Assembly: GCF_017356245.1 (NCBI RefSeq)
Contig: NZ_JAFMZZ010000004.1
Span: 156,741-220,740 of the forward strand
Reading direction: 5' to 3'
From: Bordetella petrii
Lineage (GTDB): Bacteria > Pseudomonadota > Gammaproteobacteria > Burkholderiales > Burkholderiaceae_B
Length of the DNA stretch: 64,000 nt
Part shown: positions 35,721 through 45,511 of the stretch, piece after piece
Layout of the letters: each line of letters opens with the position of its first letter
Position numbering within the stretch: position 1 is the first letter of the stretch
Notes under the pieces: generated by a model
The model's database searches: none
The model's input: the letters and a program-made list of their open reading frames with translations, nothing else
What the model was told of the DNA's origin: nothing
Translations under genes and position numbers: made by a program

Positions 35721-37133
35721 TCACGCGGCCCCGTGCAGCGACCGGAAGCTCAACATATCCTCGATGCCGAACCTGCCATTCTCGCGGCCGAAGCCCGACA
35801 ACCCCCAGCCGCCGAAAGGCGTGGCCAGGTTCTGCGCGGCGCCGTTGATCACCACCTGGCCGGTCTTCAGGCGGCGGGCGAACGACACTGCCCGCGCCGG
35901 ATCGCCCGACCACACCGCCCCCGACAGGCCATAGCCCGACGCGTTGGCCAGGTCCGCGGCCTCGTGCTCGTTTTCGTAGGTCATCAGCGCCACCACCGGG
36001 CCGAACACTTCGCGCCGGGCGATCTCCATGTCCGGGCTGACGTTCGAGAACAAGGTCGGCGCCACGAAATAGCCCCGGGACAAACCCGTCGGCCCGCCCA
36101 TCACGCACATGGCGCCCTGCTCTTGCGCGCGGGCGATCATCGCGTTCACGTGCGCATGCTGCGCGGCGGTCGCCACCGGCCCCAGGCGCGTGGCCGGGTC
36201 CAGCGGATCGCCCAGCACCCAGCCGGCGGCCGCCTGCTGGAACCGCGCAATCGCTTCGTCGCGCAATGGCCGGGGCACCAGCAGCAGCGACTGGCTGACG
36301 CAGGCCTGGCCCGAGTTGGCCAGCCCCATCCGCGCTGCCGCCGGAATCGCGGCCGCCAGGTCGGCATCGTCCAGCAGCACCGCGGCCGACTTGCCGCCCA
36401 GTTCCAGTGTCACGGGCGTCAGCCTGGCAGCGGCGCTGGCCATGATGCGCTGGCCCACCGCGGTCGAACCGGTGAAACTGATCCGGTCCACGCCGGCATG
36501 CGTCACCAGGTATTCACCCACATCGGCATCGCCCCACACCAGGTTCACCACGCCCGCGGCAAGCCCGGCTTCGTGCACGGCCTGCATGAACGCCCATGCG
36601 GCGCCCGGCGCCACCTCGCTGGGCTTGACCACGATGCTGCAGCCCGCCGCCACGGCGGCGGCGACCTTGGCCACGATCTGGTGCACCGGAAAATTCCATG
36701 GCGTGATGGCCGCCACGACGCCGCCGGGCACACGCTCCACCAGCCCGTTGCCGACGCGTTCTTCCCACGTTATTTGCGACAGGCCTTCGATGGCGAAGTC
36801 GAGGCCCTTCAAGGGCATCGACATCTGCATCAGCCCACCCAGCCACACCGGACAGCCCATCTCGACGGCCAGCAATGCCGCGATCTCGTCCGCGCGCGGC
36901 TCCAGGGCGGCCTTCAGCCGCCGCAGCGCCGCCTCGCGCTCATCCAGGCGGCTATGCCGCCATGCCTCGAAGCCGCGCCGCGCGCTCTTGATCGCGGCGT
37001 CCACGTCGCCCCGGCCACACAACGCCACCTCGGCGCACGCGGTTTCGCTGGCGGGGTTCACCACGACATGGCGGCGCCCCTCCGCTACCGAAATGAACCG
37101 GCCGTCCGCATAAAAGTGGTCATAGATGTTCAT
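35721..37133 (-). CDS. NAD(P)-dependent aldehyde dehydrogenase
   Basis: The 470-residue enzyme has the family's key features: TPWNFPVHQIVAKVAAAVAAGCSIVVKPSEVAP, the NAD loop FTGSTAVGQRIM, the base motif LELGGKSA and the nucleophile Cys in NSGQACVSQS. It oxidises an aldehyde to the acid. Its start overlaps the ThDP-enzyme stop by 4 bp, so the two are translated together. That fits a decarboxylase releasing an aldehyde which this enzyme then oxidises. It is the last gene of the run from 41966. Confidence 0.94.
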   Translation of the reverse strand: MNIYDHFYADGRFISVAEGRRHVVVNPASETACAEVALCGRGDVDAAIKSARRGFEAWRHSRLDEREAALRRLKAALEPRADEIAALLAVEMGCPVWLGGLMQMSMPLKGLDFAIEGLSQITWEERVGNGLVERVPGGVVAAITPWNFPVHQIVAKVAAAVAAGCSIVVKPSEVAPGAAWAFMQAVHEAGLAAGVVNLVWGDADVGEYLVTHAGVDRISFTGSTAVGQRIMASAAARLTPVTLELGGKSAAVLLDDADLAAAIPAAARMGLANSGQACVSQSLLLVPRPLRDEAIARFQQAAAGWVLGDPLDPATRLGPVATAAQHAHVNAMIARAQEQGAMCVMGGPTGLSRGYFVAPTLFSNVSPDMEIARREVFGPVVALMTYENEHEAADLANASGYGLSGAVWSGDPARAVSFARRLKTGQVVINGAAQNLATPFGGWGLSGFGRENGRFGIEDMLSFRSLHGAA

Positions 37134-38815
37134 GGCCGGGCCTCGCCCAGGGGATTGACCGGCGCCGCCGGGCCTGTCATGCCTTTCATCGGCTGCAGGC
37201 GCAGCAGGTGCCAGGGGCTGGGCACCACGCCGATCCGCACTTCGATCATCACCGGCCCTTGCGCCGCCAGCGACGCCTTGACCGCCGCGCCCAGCGCCTG
37301 CGGCGTGCCGACCTGCTCGAACGGCACGCCGAAGGCCCGCGCCAGCGTGCCGAAATCGGGATTGGCCAGGTCGACTGCCACCTCGGCGCCGAATTCGCGC
37401 TTCTGGATGGCGCGCACATTGCCGTAGTGCCCGTCGTTGAACACCACCAGCGTCACCGGCAGACCATAGCGCTGGGCCGTGGCCAGTTCCTGCAGGTTCC
37501 AGCCGAAGCCGCCGTCGCCGGTAATAGACACCACGCGGCGCCCGCGCCCGCCGACTGCGGCGCCCAGCGCCACTGGGAACCCGTAGCCCAATGTGCCCTG
37601 GTAGCCCGGCCCGATGTAGGTGCGCGGTCCGTACACGGGAAAGGCGATGCGGGCCAGGTAGCCCACCTGCGTCAGTTCATTGACGAAGATCGCGTCGTCC
37701 GGCATGGCCGCGCGCAACTCGCTGACATAGGCCGACTGCGGCATGATCGCGTCGATCTGGCCCTGCGCCCAGGCCTTCACGCGCAGCGCGTCCGCTTCGG
37801 GCAGCGCGCTGCGCGGCGCCAGCCGCTCGGCCAGCCGGGGCAGCGTCGTGGCGGCATCCGCCACGATGGCCACATCGGGCGCCCGGGGCGGCGACAGGTC
37901 GGCGGCGTCGATGTTGATATGAATGAACCGCAGTCCGGGCCTGGCCGGCCAGGAAGCCGTGGGCGTCAGGGCATCGATGAAGCGGCTGCCCACCACCAGC
38001 ACGGCGTCGGCATGCTGGAACACGGCCCGGCCGGCCAATGAATTCATCGCCAGCGGATGGCGGTCGCTGAGCGCGCCGCGGCCGTTGTCGCTCATGACCA
38101 CCGGCGCGCCGATGCGCTCGGCCAGCGCCTGCAGCGCCTCGCAGCCGCCGGCCTGGAAAACGCCGCCGCCCGCATAGATCACCGGCAGGCGGGCCGCGTT
38201 CAGAATCGCCGCGGCCCGGTCCAGCACGGCGTCTTCTACTGGCGCCGGCGCGGCTTCGGCATCGGCGCCGCTCTCCGGTGGCATATCGGGGCCGGGCAGC
38301 GCCGCGCTCAGGTAATCGTGCGGAATCTCCATGCCGACGGGGCGCGGTCGGCCGGTGTGCAGCTGCGCGAAGGCCTGGTCCACCGCGGCGCCGATCTGCT
38401 GCGGCGCATGAACGAACGTGTTCCATTTGGTCAGGCCCGCCACGAAGCCGGTCTGGTCTTTTATCTCGTGCAGCAGGCCCAGGCCCCGGCCGACGCCCGC
38501 CGAATGGATCTGCCCGGTAACGAACAGCACCTTCGAATTCGACGCATACGCAGTGGCCAGGCCCGCCCCCGCATTCAATGCACCGGGCCCCGGCACCACC
38601 ATGGCCGCGCCGACCTCGCCGCTGGCGCGGTAGTAGCCGTCCGCCATGTAGGTGGTGGTCTGCTCGTGGCGCGGCACATACAGCCGGATTTCCGCGCCGC
38701 GCTGGCGCAGCGCGTCGACCGCCCAATCGAGCTGAATGCCCGGAATCATGAACAGATCGCGGATTCCGTTGCGAATCAAGCCGGCCGCCAATGCCTGGCC
38801 ACCCGTATTAGTCAT
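37130..38815 (-). CDS. thiamine-diphosphate enzyme (acetolactate-synthase/2-oxoacid-decarboxylase family)
   Basis: The 561-residue protein has the three-domain layout of ThDP decarboxylases: a pyrimidine-binding domain with the activating Glu in VPRHEQTTTYMADGY, a central domain, and a ThDP-binding domain with GDGGFGWNLQELATAQRY ending at VFNDGHYGN (the GDG-x-NDG motif). Closest types are acetolactate-synthase-like enzymes and benzoylformate/indolepyruvate decarboxylases; the exact substrate cannot be read. The ATG at 38815 directly precedes the conserved TGGQALA opening. It is coupled to the aldehyde dehydrogenase downstream and preceded by a Bug gene. Confidence 0.88.
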   Translation of the reverse strand: MTNTGGQALAAGLIRNGIRDLFMIPGIQLDWAVDALRQRGAEIRLYVPRHEQTTTYMADGYYRASGEVGAAMVVPGPGALNAGAGLATAYASNSKVLFVTGQIHSAGVGRGLGLLHEIKDQTGFVAGLTKWNTFVHAPQQIGAAVDQAFAQLHTGRPRPVGMEIPHDYLSAALPGPDMPPESGADAEAAPAPVEDAVLDRAAAILNAARLPVIYAGGGVFQAGGCEALQALAERIGAPVVMSDNGRGALSDRHPLAMNSLAGRAVFQHADAVLVVGSRFIDALTPTASWPARPGLRFIHINIDAADLSPPRAPDVAIVADAATTLPRLAERLAPRSALPEADALRVKAWAQGQIDAIMPQSAYVSELRAAMPDDAIFVNELTQVGYLARIAFPVYGPRTYIGPGYQGTLGYGFPVALGAAVGGRGRRVVSITGDGGFGWNLQELATAQRYGLPVTLVVFNDGHYGNVRAIQKREFGAEVAVDLANPDFGTLARAFGVPFEQVGTPQALGAAVKASLAAQGPVMIEVRIGVVPSPWHLLRLQPMKGMTGPAAPVNPLGEARP

Positions 38816-38844
38816 GCAAGACACTCCTGGTTGAACATGCATCT

Positions 38845-39822
38845 TCAGTTGCGCGGGGCCGATATCGACTGCAGCAGCTTGCCCCAGCGTTCCGACTCGG
38901 CATGCGTAAACGCGGCGAACTGCGCGGCGTCCGCATAATCGGGCTCGGCGGCCAGGCCGATTACCTGCTGCTGCACGGCCGGCTTGGCCAGCGCATCGCG
39001 CACCGCGTCCGCGATCTTGCCGGCGATGTCGGGCGGCAGCTGGGCAGGCCCGAACAATCCCATCCAGGCGGGCGCGTCGTAGCCCGGCAAGCCGGATTCG
39101 GCAAGGGTCGGCAGGTCGGGGGCCACCTTGGTGCGCTGCGCGCTGGTCACGCCCAGCGCCACCAGCGCCCCGGCCTTCACATGCGGGTAGGCCGAGGTCA
39201 GGTCCACCACCGCCAGGCCGATCTGGCCGCCCAGCACGTCGCTGACGGCGGGGCCGCTGCCGCGATATGGCACGGCGCTCATCTTGATGCCGGCCATTTC
39301 CCCTACCAGCTCGCCCGACAGGTGCTGCGCCGTGTACTGGCCGGGCGTGCCGTAGATCAGCGGCTCGGCCGGATGCTGCTTCGCCTTCTGGATCAAGTCT
39401 TTCAAGCTGGCGTAGCCCGTGCTTTTGCCGGCGATCATCACCAACGGGATATTGGCCAGCTTCGCCACCGGCGTCAGGTCCTGCTCGGGTTTCAGCGGCG
39501 AAGCTCCGGGGCGATGCGGATTCACCGCAATCGCGCCGGTCGCGCCCATGCCCAGCGTATACCCGTCGGGCTTGGTGTGGGACACCATCATCAGCCCCAC
39601 GGCGCCGCCGCCCCCTGGCTTGTTCTCGACCACCACCGGCTGGCCCAGCGATGCCGACATGTCCTTGGCCAGCACGCGCGCGATGCCATCGGCCGAAGCG
39701 CCGGCGGCGAACGGCACGATCAGGGTGATCGGCTTGGAAGGGTAAGGCTGCGCGCCGGCCGCGTGGGCGCCCAGCAGCGACGCAAGGCCCAGCGCCGCGG
39801 CCGTGAAACGGGTGATATTCAT
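38845..39822 (-). CDS. Bug-type periplasmic solute receptor
   Basis: The 325-residue protein has a signal peptide (FTAAALGLASLLGAHAAGA) and Bug motifs YPSKPITLIVPFAAGASADGIARVLAKDM, QPVVVENKPGGGGAVGL, KPDGYTLGMG, AVPYRGSGPAVSDVLGGQIGLAV and WMGLFGPAQLPPDIAGKI. It sits between the aminotransferase and ThDP-enzyme genes, so its ligand is probably the substrate of that pathway. Confidence 0.94.
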   Translation of the reverse strand: MNITRFTAAALGLASLLGAHAAGAQPYPSKPITLIVPFAAGASADGIARVLAKDMSASLGQPVVVENKPGGGGAVGLMMVSHTKPDGYTLGMGATGAIAVNPHRPGASPLKPEQDLTPVAKLANIPLVMIAGKSTGYASLKDLIQKAKQHPAEPLIYGTPGQYTAQHLSGELVGEMAGIKMSAVPYRGSGPAVSDVLGGQIGLAVVDLTSAYPHVKAGALVALGVTSAQRTKVAPDLPTLAESGLPGYDAPAWMGLFGPAQLPPDIAGKIADAVRDALAKPAVQQQVIGLAAEPDYADAAQFAAFTHAESERWGKLLQSISAPRN

Positions 39823-39850
39823 GTTGTCTCTCTCCTGTATGGCTATGTTG

Positions 39851-40963
39851 TTATTGAAGGGCGCCTGCCGCCCTCTCCTGCTCCAGTGCCCGCAGCAGCC
39901 GGGCATTGTTGTCCTGCGTCCCGATCGATATGCGCAGCCAGGCCGGCAGCCCGTAGCCCGCCACGGGCCGCACGATCAATCCGTGCGCCTCCAGGCGGCG
40001 CGCCAGGGCTGCGCCGTCGCCCACCTGCACCAGCACAAAGTTCGCCGACGACGGCACATACCCCAGCCCCAACCTGTCGAACCCCTGGCAAAGCTGGCCG
40101 CGGCCCGCGGCATTCACCCGCACGGTTTCGGCCAGGAAATCGCCGTCATGCAGGGCGGCCACTGCCGCGGCCTGCGCCGGGTGCGTCACGGAAAACGGGG
40201 CCCGCAGGCGATGCAGCACGGCACTGACCGCCGGCTGCGCAATTGCGTAGCCCACGCGCAGGCCGGCCAGCCCGTACGCCTTCGAGAACGTGCGCGTCAC
40301 GATCAGGTTGGGATGGGCCCGTACCCAGGCCAGCGAATCGCCGGCTTCGTCGGGCCGCAGGTATTCGCGATAAGCCTCGTCCAGCACCACGGCGATACTG
40401 GGCGGCACGCGCGCCAGGAAGGCGGCGATATCCGCCGGCGGCAGCCGGGTGCCGGTGGGATTGCCGGGGTTCGCGATATAGATCACGCTGGTAGTGGGCG
40501 TTACCGCCGCCAGCAGCGCATCCAGGTCCACCACGAAACCGGGCGAGGCTGCCACCAGCGGCTGCGCGCCCAGGCGCTGCACCGCATTCACGAAGGCCTG
40601 GAACGAATAGGCGGAATACACCGCAGAGCGGCCCGGCGACAGCCAGGCCGACGCCGCCATGCCCAGGATGCTCTCCGAGCCCGCGCCCACCACGATCCAG
40701 TCGCGCGGCACGCCCAGCGCCTGGCTCAATGCCTCTACCAGCAGCGTGCAATCGTTGTCGGGGTACAGCGAAACATCGATGGCCGACTCCGCCAGCGCCC
40801 GGATGGCCTTGGGGCTCGGCCCCAGCGGGTTCTCGTTCGATGCCAGCTTGGCGATGCGGGCGGGCGGCATGTCCAGGCGCCGCGCCAGGTCCTCTATGGG
40901 CAGGCCCGGAACATAGGCCTTGAGCGCCGCGATGTGCGCCGGCACGTTGGGGGTGTAAGACAT
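39851..40963 (-). CDS. HisC-like PLP-dependent aminotransferase
   Basis: The 370-residue fold-type I aminotransferase shows the HisC family pattern: KLASNENPLGPSPKAI near the start, DWIVVGAGSESIL, IYIANPGNPTGTRLPP, VVLDEAYREYL (PLP-contact Asp and Tyr) and the Schiff-base Lys in TRTFSKAYGLAGLRVGYA. It may be a histidinol-phosphate aminotransferase paralogue used for aromatic or other amino acids, because it lies among transport and catabolic genes rather than his genes. It starts close to the upstream Bug gene stop (10 bp). Confidence 0.92.
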   Translation of the reverse strand: MSYTPNVPAHIAALKAYVPGLPIEDLARRLDMPPARIAKLASNENPLGPSPKAIRALAESAIDVSLYPDNDCTLLVEALSQALGVPRDWIVVGAGSESILGMAASAWLSPGRSAVYSAYSFQAFVNAVQRLGAQPLVAASPGFVVDLDALLAAVTPTTSVIYIANPGNPTGTRLPPADIAAFLARVPPSIAVVLDEAYREYLRPDEAGDSLAWVRAHPNLIVTRTFSKAYGLAGLRVGYAIAQPAVSAVLHRLRAPFSVTHPAQAAAVAALHDGDFLAETVRVNAAGRGQLCQGFDRLGLGYVPSSANFVLVQVGDGAALARRLEAHGLIVRPVAGYGLPAWLRISIGTQDNNARLLRALEQERAAGALQ

Positions 40964-40973
40964 CTGTGCGGCT

Positions 40974-41966
40974 CTACTGTTCAGGGTTGAATCCGGAATC
41001 GCGGATGACCGGCGCCCACTGGCGCAGCTCGGCTTCCTGCAGCCGCGTGAACTCGGCGCTGGGCAGGTAGGCCGACTCGATGACCAGCTTGTTCAGCCTG
41101 TCGACAAAGGGCGGGTCGGACAAGGCCTTGCCGATGGCCTCGTCCAGGCGCCTGACCGTCTCCTGCGGGGTGCCGGCCGGCGCATACGCGCCGAACCAGC
41201 CCTGCACATCCAGCCCCTTGATGCCCTGCTCTTCCAGCGTGGGCACCTCGGGCGCCAGGCGATAGCGCTTCGGCGTGAATATGCCCAGGATGCGCAGCTT
41301 GCCGGTGCGGTGGTATTCGATATGGTCGATCAGCGTGTCGATGCCGGCCACCACATGGCCGCCCAGAATGGCGTTGAGCAAGGGCGCGCCGCCCTTGAAC
41401 GCCACGTGCGTCCACTGCACGCCGGCCGCCTTGGCATACATCAGGCCCGCGAAGTGCGACATGCCGCCCGCCGATGAAGAGCCATAATTGGCCTGCCCGG
41501 GATGCGCCTTCAGCCAGGCGGCCAGGTCGGCGGGCGTCTTGATCGGCGACGCCGCGCTGACCGACAGCGCGATGGGATAGGCGATCAGGCGCGACACCGG
41601 TACAAAATCCTTGCGCATGTCGTATCCCAGCGTCTTGGCATACACCAGGGTCTGGATGGTGGTCAGCGCATTGGGCGCAATCATCACCACGCTGCCGTCG
41701 GGCGGCGAATGCTTGACGATGCCGGCCGCGATGCGGCCGCCCGCCCCCGGGCGGTTCTCGACGATGACGTTGGCGCCCAGGTTCTCTGCCAGCGGCTGGG
41801 CCAGCAGCCGCGCCACCGTGTCGACGCTGCCCCCCGGGGGGTAGCCGACGATCAGCTTGATCGTCTGCGGCATGGGCGGCTGCCCGGCGGCAAGGCAAAG
41901 GCTGCTGCCGGCCAGCAGCAGCCCAAGCGCCCCCAGGGCGCGGTAAAACCGGCTTATCTTGGACAT
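40974..41966 (-). CDS. Bug-type periplasmic solute receptor
   Basis: The 330-residue protein has a signal peptide (ALGLLLAGSSLCLAAG) and Bug motifs PQTIKLIVGYPPGGSVDTVARLLAQPL, ANVIVENRPGAGGRIAAG, PPDGSVVMIA, HVAFKGGAPLLNAILGGHVVAGI and WFGAYAPAGTPQETVRRLD. It is the first gene of the minus-strand catabolic run and is divergent from a LysR gene (126-bp gap), which probably controls it. Confidence 0.94.
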   Translation of the reverse strand: MSKISRFYRALGALGLLLAGSSLCLAAGQPPMPQTIKLIVGYPPGGSVDTVARLLAQPLAENLGANVIVENRPGAGGRIAAGIVKHSPPDGSVVMIAPNALTTIQTLVYAKTLGYDMRKDFVPVSRLIAYPIALSVSAASPIKTPADLAAWLKAHPGQANYGSSSAGGMSHFAGLMYAKAAGVQWTHVAFKGGAPLLNAILGGHVVAGIDTLIDHIEYHRTGKLRILGIFTPKRYRLAPEVPTLEEQGIKGLDVQGWFGAYAPAGTPQETVRRLDEAIGKALSDPPFVDRLNKLVIESAYLPSAEFTRLQEAELRQWAPVIRDSGFNPEQ

Positions 41967-42092
41967 GCGACTTCCCCTTGGTTTTGATACAGTCTGGTAC
42001 CAGCTGCCAGCGTTATCATCGCGACGCCCCCGCCCCTCGGTCAACGGCACTTCCGACATCGCGATCACTCTACGGAATCGCCCGGGCCCCGC

Positions 42093-43013
42093 ATGACACT
42101 TCAACAGCTTCGCGACTTCATTGCCGTCATCGAGCACGGGGGGTTCCGTGCCGCGGCGCGCGCGCTCAACGTGTCGCAGGGCGGGCTGACCAAGAGCCTG
42201 GCCCGGCTGGAAGACGATCATGGGGTCTGCCTGCTGGCGCGCGACGCCAAGGGCCTGGAACTGACGGCGCACGGCGAAGAATTCCTGCACCTGGCCCGGG
42301 CCACGGTGCTCGAGGCCGACCGCGCCTCGCAATGGCTGTTCAAGACCGGCGCGCAGCAGCGTCCCACCATCAACATCGGCATCTCGATCGATCCGGCGCT
42401 GCGCCTGGCGCCCACCGTGCTGAACGACTTCCGCAGCCGCAACCCCGACGTATCGCTGCAGATCACCCAATCGGTGGCCAGCGACCTGCTGCTGCAAGTG
42501 CGCGACAACCGCATCGAAGTCGCGCTGGTGCGCATCCCGGCCGGCCTGCAGTCCGACGACCTGCACGTCGAAGCGCTCTACCAGGCCAGGCCCGCCATTC
42601 TGGCCCGCGCGGGCCACCCCCTGGCCCGGGCCCGCTCGGTCAGCGAGCTGATCCAGTGCGACTGGATCGTGGTGGGCTCGGCGCCCGACCGCGGCACCGA
42701 AGACGCCAGCCTGACCGAACTGTTCGACGACGCCCAGCTCGGGCGGCCCCGCATCGCCGCCTATTCTTCATCGCTGTTCGACACCGTTTCGATGCTGATG
42801 GAATCCGACTGCCTGGCCCGACTGCCTCGCGTGGTGCTGGATCACCCGCTGGTGCAGGGGCGGCTGGTCGCCATTCCGGTGGACGACCCGCCGCGCCCGT
42901 ACACGATAGGCATCGTGTACAAATCGGGCCGGCGCCTCAGCCGCGAAGCGCAGCGGCTGTGCGCCATGCTGGCCTCGTACGCGCGCATTGACAGGGTCCA
43001 GGAAAGGCCATAA
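42093..43013 (+). CDS. LysR-family transcriptional regulator
   Basis: The 306-residue protein opens with MTLQQLRDFIAVIEHGGFRAAARALNVSQGGLTKSLARLE, the LysR winged helix, followed by a sensor domain starting near TINIGISIDPALRLAPTVL. It is divergent from the Bug-aminotransferase-ThDP-ALDH run and is the natural candidate regulator. Its stop overlaps the start of the GlxA-type gene by one base (TAATG). Confidence 0.93.
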   Translation: MTLQQLRDFIAVIEHGGFRAAARALNVSQGGLTKSLARLEDDHGVCLLARDAKGLELTAHGEEFLHLARATVLEADRASQWLFKTGAQQRPTINIGISIDPALRLAPTVLNDFRSRNPDVSLQITQSVASDLLLQVRDNRIEVALVRIPAGLQSDDLHVEALYQARPAILARAGHPLARARSVSELIQCDWIVVGSAPDRGTEDASLTELFDDAQLGRPRIAAYSSSLFDTVSMLMESDCLARLPRVVLDHPLVQGRLVAIPVDDPPRPYTIGIVYKSGRRLSREAQRLCAMLASYARIDRVQERP

Positions 43014-43984
43014 TGCCCACGCGAACCGTCGCGATCGCCATCCACGACGGCGTCCAGGCGCTGGACGTGGCCGGGCCGGTGGATGTCTTTCACGAGGCCA
43101 ACGGATACCTGCCCCCGCAAGACCGGTACGAAACCGTGCTGGTCGCCGCCGACCGCAGCCCCCTGCGGGCCTCGAACCGCATGCAGATGCTTGCCGACCT
43201 GGCCTTTGAAGATGCCGGGGCCGGCTTCGACATCCTGCTGGTGGCCGGCGGCCCCGGCCTGCCCGAGGCGGAGCCGGACCCCCGGTTCGTCGAATGGATC
43301 CGCGCGGCCTCGCAGCGGGCCGGCATTTATGGCTCCATTTGCACCGGAGCCTTCGCGCTGGGCCATGCCGGCCTGCTCGACCAGCGCCGGGTCACCACGC
43401 ACTGGCAGAATGCGTCCAGGCTGGCGGCGCGCTTTCCGCGCGCGCGGGTCGAACCCGATGCCATTTACGTATGCGACGGCAGGCTGGTTACCTCGGCCGG
43501 CGTCACCGCCGGCATCGACCTGGCCCTGGCGCTGGTCGGCCAGTGCCACGGCCCGGCAATCTCGGTGGCGGTCGCCAAGCGGCTGGTGGTGGTGGCGCAG
43601 CGGCAAGGCGGGCAATCGCAGTTCAGCCCGTACCTTAGCGCCCCGGCCGACCCGGTGTCGCCGGTGGCCCGCATCCAGGCCCACGTCATGGCGCACATCG
43701 GCGGGCGGCATACCCTGCAATCGCTGGCCGCCGAAGTCGGCATGAGCCCGCGCAGCCTGGCGCGCTATTTCGTGCAGGAAGCCGGCATCACGCCGCATGA
43801 ATTCGTGCAGCGCGCCCGCATAGACGCCGCGCGCATGATGCTGGAAGCGGGCGAACGCCCGCTGAAAACCATCGCCTACGACTGCGGCTTCGGCACGGTG
43901 GACAGGATGCGCATCGTGTTCGGCGCACGGCTGGGCGTGACGCCGGCGCAGTACCGGGCCAGTTTCCGCCGGCGCGGCCCGTAG
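43013..43984 (+). CDS. GlxA-type regulator: DJ-1/PfpI domain plus AraC DNA-binding domain
   Basis: The 323-residue protein has an N-terminal DJ-1/PfpI-like amidotransferase fold (VAIAIHDGVQALDVAGPVDVFHEAN, then LLVAGGPGLPEAE and a nucleophile-elbow GSICTGAFALGHAGLL) and a C-terminal AraC domain (LAAEVGMSPRSLARYFVQEAGITPHEFVQRARIDAARMML, then YDCGFGTVDRMRIVFGARLGVTPAQYR). GlxA-type regulators respond to amino-acid-related metabolites. Translation is coupled to the preceding LysR gene. Confidence 0.92.
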   Translation: MPTRTVAIAIHDGVQALDVAGPVDVFHEANGYLPPQDRYETVLVAADRSPLRASNRMQMLADLAFEDAGAGFDILLVAGGPGLPEAEPDPRFVEWIRAASQRAGIYGSICTGAFALGHAGLLDQRRVTTHWQNASRLAARFPRARVEPDAIYVCDGRLVTSAGVTAGIDLALALVGQCHGPAISVAVAKRLVVVAQRQGGQSQFSPYLSAPADPVSPVARIQAHVMAHIGGRHTLQSLAAEVGMSPRSLARYFVQEAGITPHEFVQRARIDAARMMLEAGERPLKTIAYDCGFGTVDRMRIVFGARLGVTPAQYRASFRRRGP

Positions 43985-44004
43985 GGGGCCGCGCCGGCGC
44001 GGGG

Positions 44005-45468
44005 CTACAGGCCCAGCGCCTTGGCGACGCCCGCGCCATAGGCCGGGTCGGCCTTGGCACAGTTGTCGACGTGGCGCCGCTTCACTTCCAGGCGCGCATC
44101 GCCCATGGCGCGCGCCGTGTTCTCGAACAGCAATTGCTGCTGCGCGGGAGACATCAGGCGGAACAGATTGCCCGGCTGTTCGAAGTGGTCTTCATCGACG
44201 CGATGGTCCCAGTGGTCGGCCGCGCCGTCCAGGGCCAGCGGCGGCTCTTGCAGCGACGGATCGTTGCCGATCCAGGCGCCCTTGCTGTTGGGCCAGTAGT
44301 TGGTAGTGGCGCCCAGGTTGCCGTCGGTGCGCATGGCGCCATCGCGGTGAAAACTGTGGAAGGGACAGCGCGGCGCGTTGACCGGGATGTGATTGAAGTT
44401 GGCTCCCAGGCGGTAGCGCTGCGCATCGCCATACGAAAACAGCCGCCCCTGCAGCATGCGGTCGGGCGAAAACCCGATGCCCGGCACCACGTTGGCCGGC
44501 GAAAACGCCGCCTGCTCCACTTCCGCGAAATAATTGTCGGGATAGCGGTTCAGTTCCATTACGCCCACTTCGATCAACGGATAGTCGCCCTTGGGCCATA
44601 CCTTGGTCAGGTCGAACGGGTTGTGCTTGTGACCGCGGGCCTGCTGTTCGGTCATGACCTGGATGAACAGCTTCCAGCGCGGGAAATCGCCGCGATCGAT
44701 GGCTTCCAGCAGGTCGCGGCCATGGTTTTCGCGGTCGTTGGCGATGATGGCTGCCGCTTCCTGGTCGGTAAGGTTCTCGATGCCCTGCTGGCAGCGGAAA
44801 TGGAACTTCACCCACACGCGTTCGTTGGCGGCGTTGATCATCGAGAACGTATGGCTGCCGAAACCGTGCATATGCCGCAGGGTTCTGGGAATGCCGCGAT
44901 CCGACATCACAATGGTGACCTGGTGCAGCGCTTCGGGCAGCAAGGTCCAGAAATCCCAGTTGCTGTCGGGCGAACGCAGGCCGGTGCGCGGGTCGCGCTT
45001 GATGGCGTGGTTCAGGTCGGGGAAGCGCAGCGGGTCGCGGAAGAAGAACACCGGCGTGTTGTTGCCCACGATGTCCCAGTTGCCTTCTTCGGTGTAGAAC
45101 TTCACGGCGAAGCCGCGGATGTCGCGCTCGGCGTCGGCCGCGCCGCGTTCGCCAGCCACCGTGGAAAAGCGCATGAACAGCGGCGTTTGCTTGCCCACCT
45201 GGGAAAAGATTTTTGCCTTGGTGTAGCGGCTGATGTCATGCGTGACCGTGAACGTGCCGTGCGCGCCCCAGCCCTTGGCGTGCATGCGGCGCTCGGGGAT
45301 GACTTCGCGGTCGAAGTGGGCCAGTTTCTCGATCAGCCAGATGTCTTGCAGCAGCGCCGGGCCGCGCGGGCCCGCAGTCATGGTATTGAGGTTGTCGGCC
45401 ACCGGAGCACCGGTGGCGTGGGTCATGGCAGGCAGCGCATCGCCGTTGGGTGTTTGCTTATCGGTCAT
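44005..45468 (-). CDS. katA: monofunctional heme catalase
   Basis: The 487-residue small-subunit catalase disproportionates hydrogen peroxide. Catalytic His is in [15 protein letters not shown] and Asn in [16 protein letters not shown], and the heme-ligand Tyr is in [17 protein letters not shown]. The length fits clade-3 catalases. It lies 43 bp after the HD-domain gene on the same strand and is convergent with the GlxA-type gene, where a 14-bp GC palindrome sits between the stops. Confidence 0.95.
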   Translation of the reverse strand: MTDKQTPNGDALPAMTHATGAPVADNLNTMTAGPRGPALLQDIWLIEKLAHFDREVIPERRMHAKGWGAHGTFTVTHDISRYTKAKIFSQVGKQTPLFMRFSTVAGERGAADAERDIRGFAVKFYTEEGNWDIVGNNTPVFFFRDPLRFPDLNHAIKRDPRTGLRSPDSNWDFWTLLPEALHQVTIVMSDRGIPRTLRHMHGFGSHTFSMINAANERVWVKFHFRCQQGIENLTDQEAAAIIANDRENHGRDLLEAIDRGDFPRWKLFIQVMTEQQARGHKHNPFDLTKVWPKGDYPLIEVGVMELNRYPDNYFAEVEQAAFSPANVVPGIGFSPDRMLQGRLFSYGDAQRYRLGANFNHIPVNAPRCPFHSFHRDGAMRTDGNLGATTNYWPNSKGAWIGNDPSLQEPPLALDGAADHWDHRVDEDHFEQPGNLFRLMSPAQQQLLFENTARAMGDARLEVKRRHVDNCAKADPAYGAGVAKALGL

Positions 45469-45511
45469 TTTTGATACTCCAATAAATCCGGGACTCGGCT
45501 ACCGGCTGCAA

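Noticed and set aside
43989..44002. 14-bp perfect GC palindrome between convergent glxA-type and katA genes
   Set aside because: It has no loop and no T-tract, and short GC palindromes are frequent in this genome, so I do not call it a terminator or operator.
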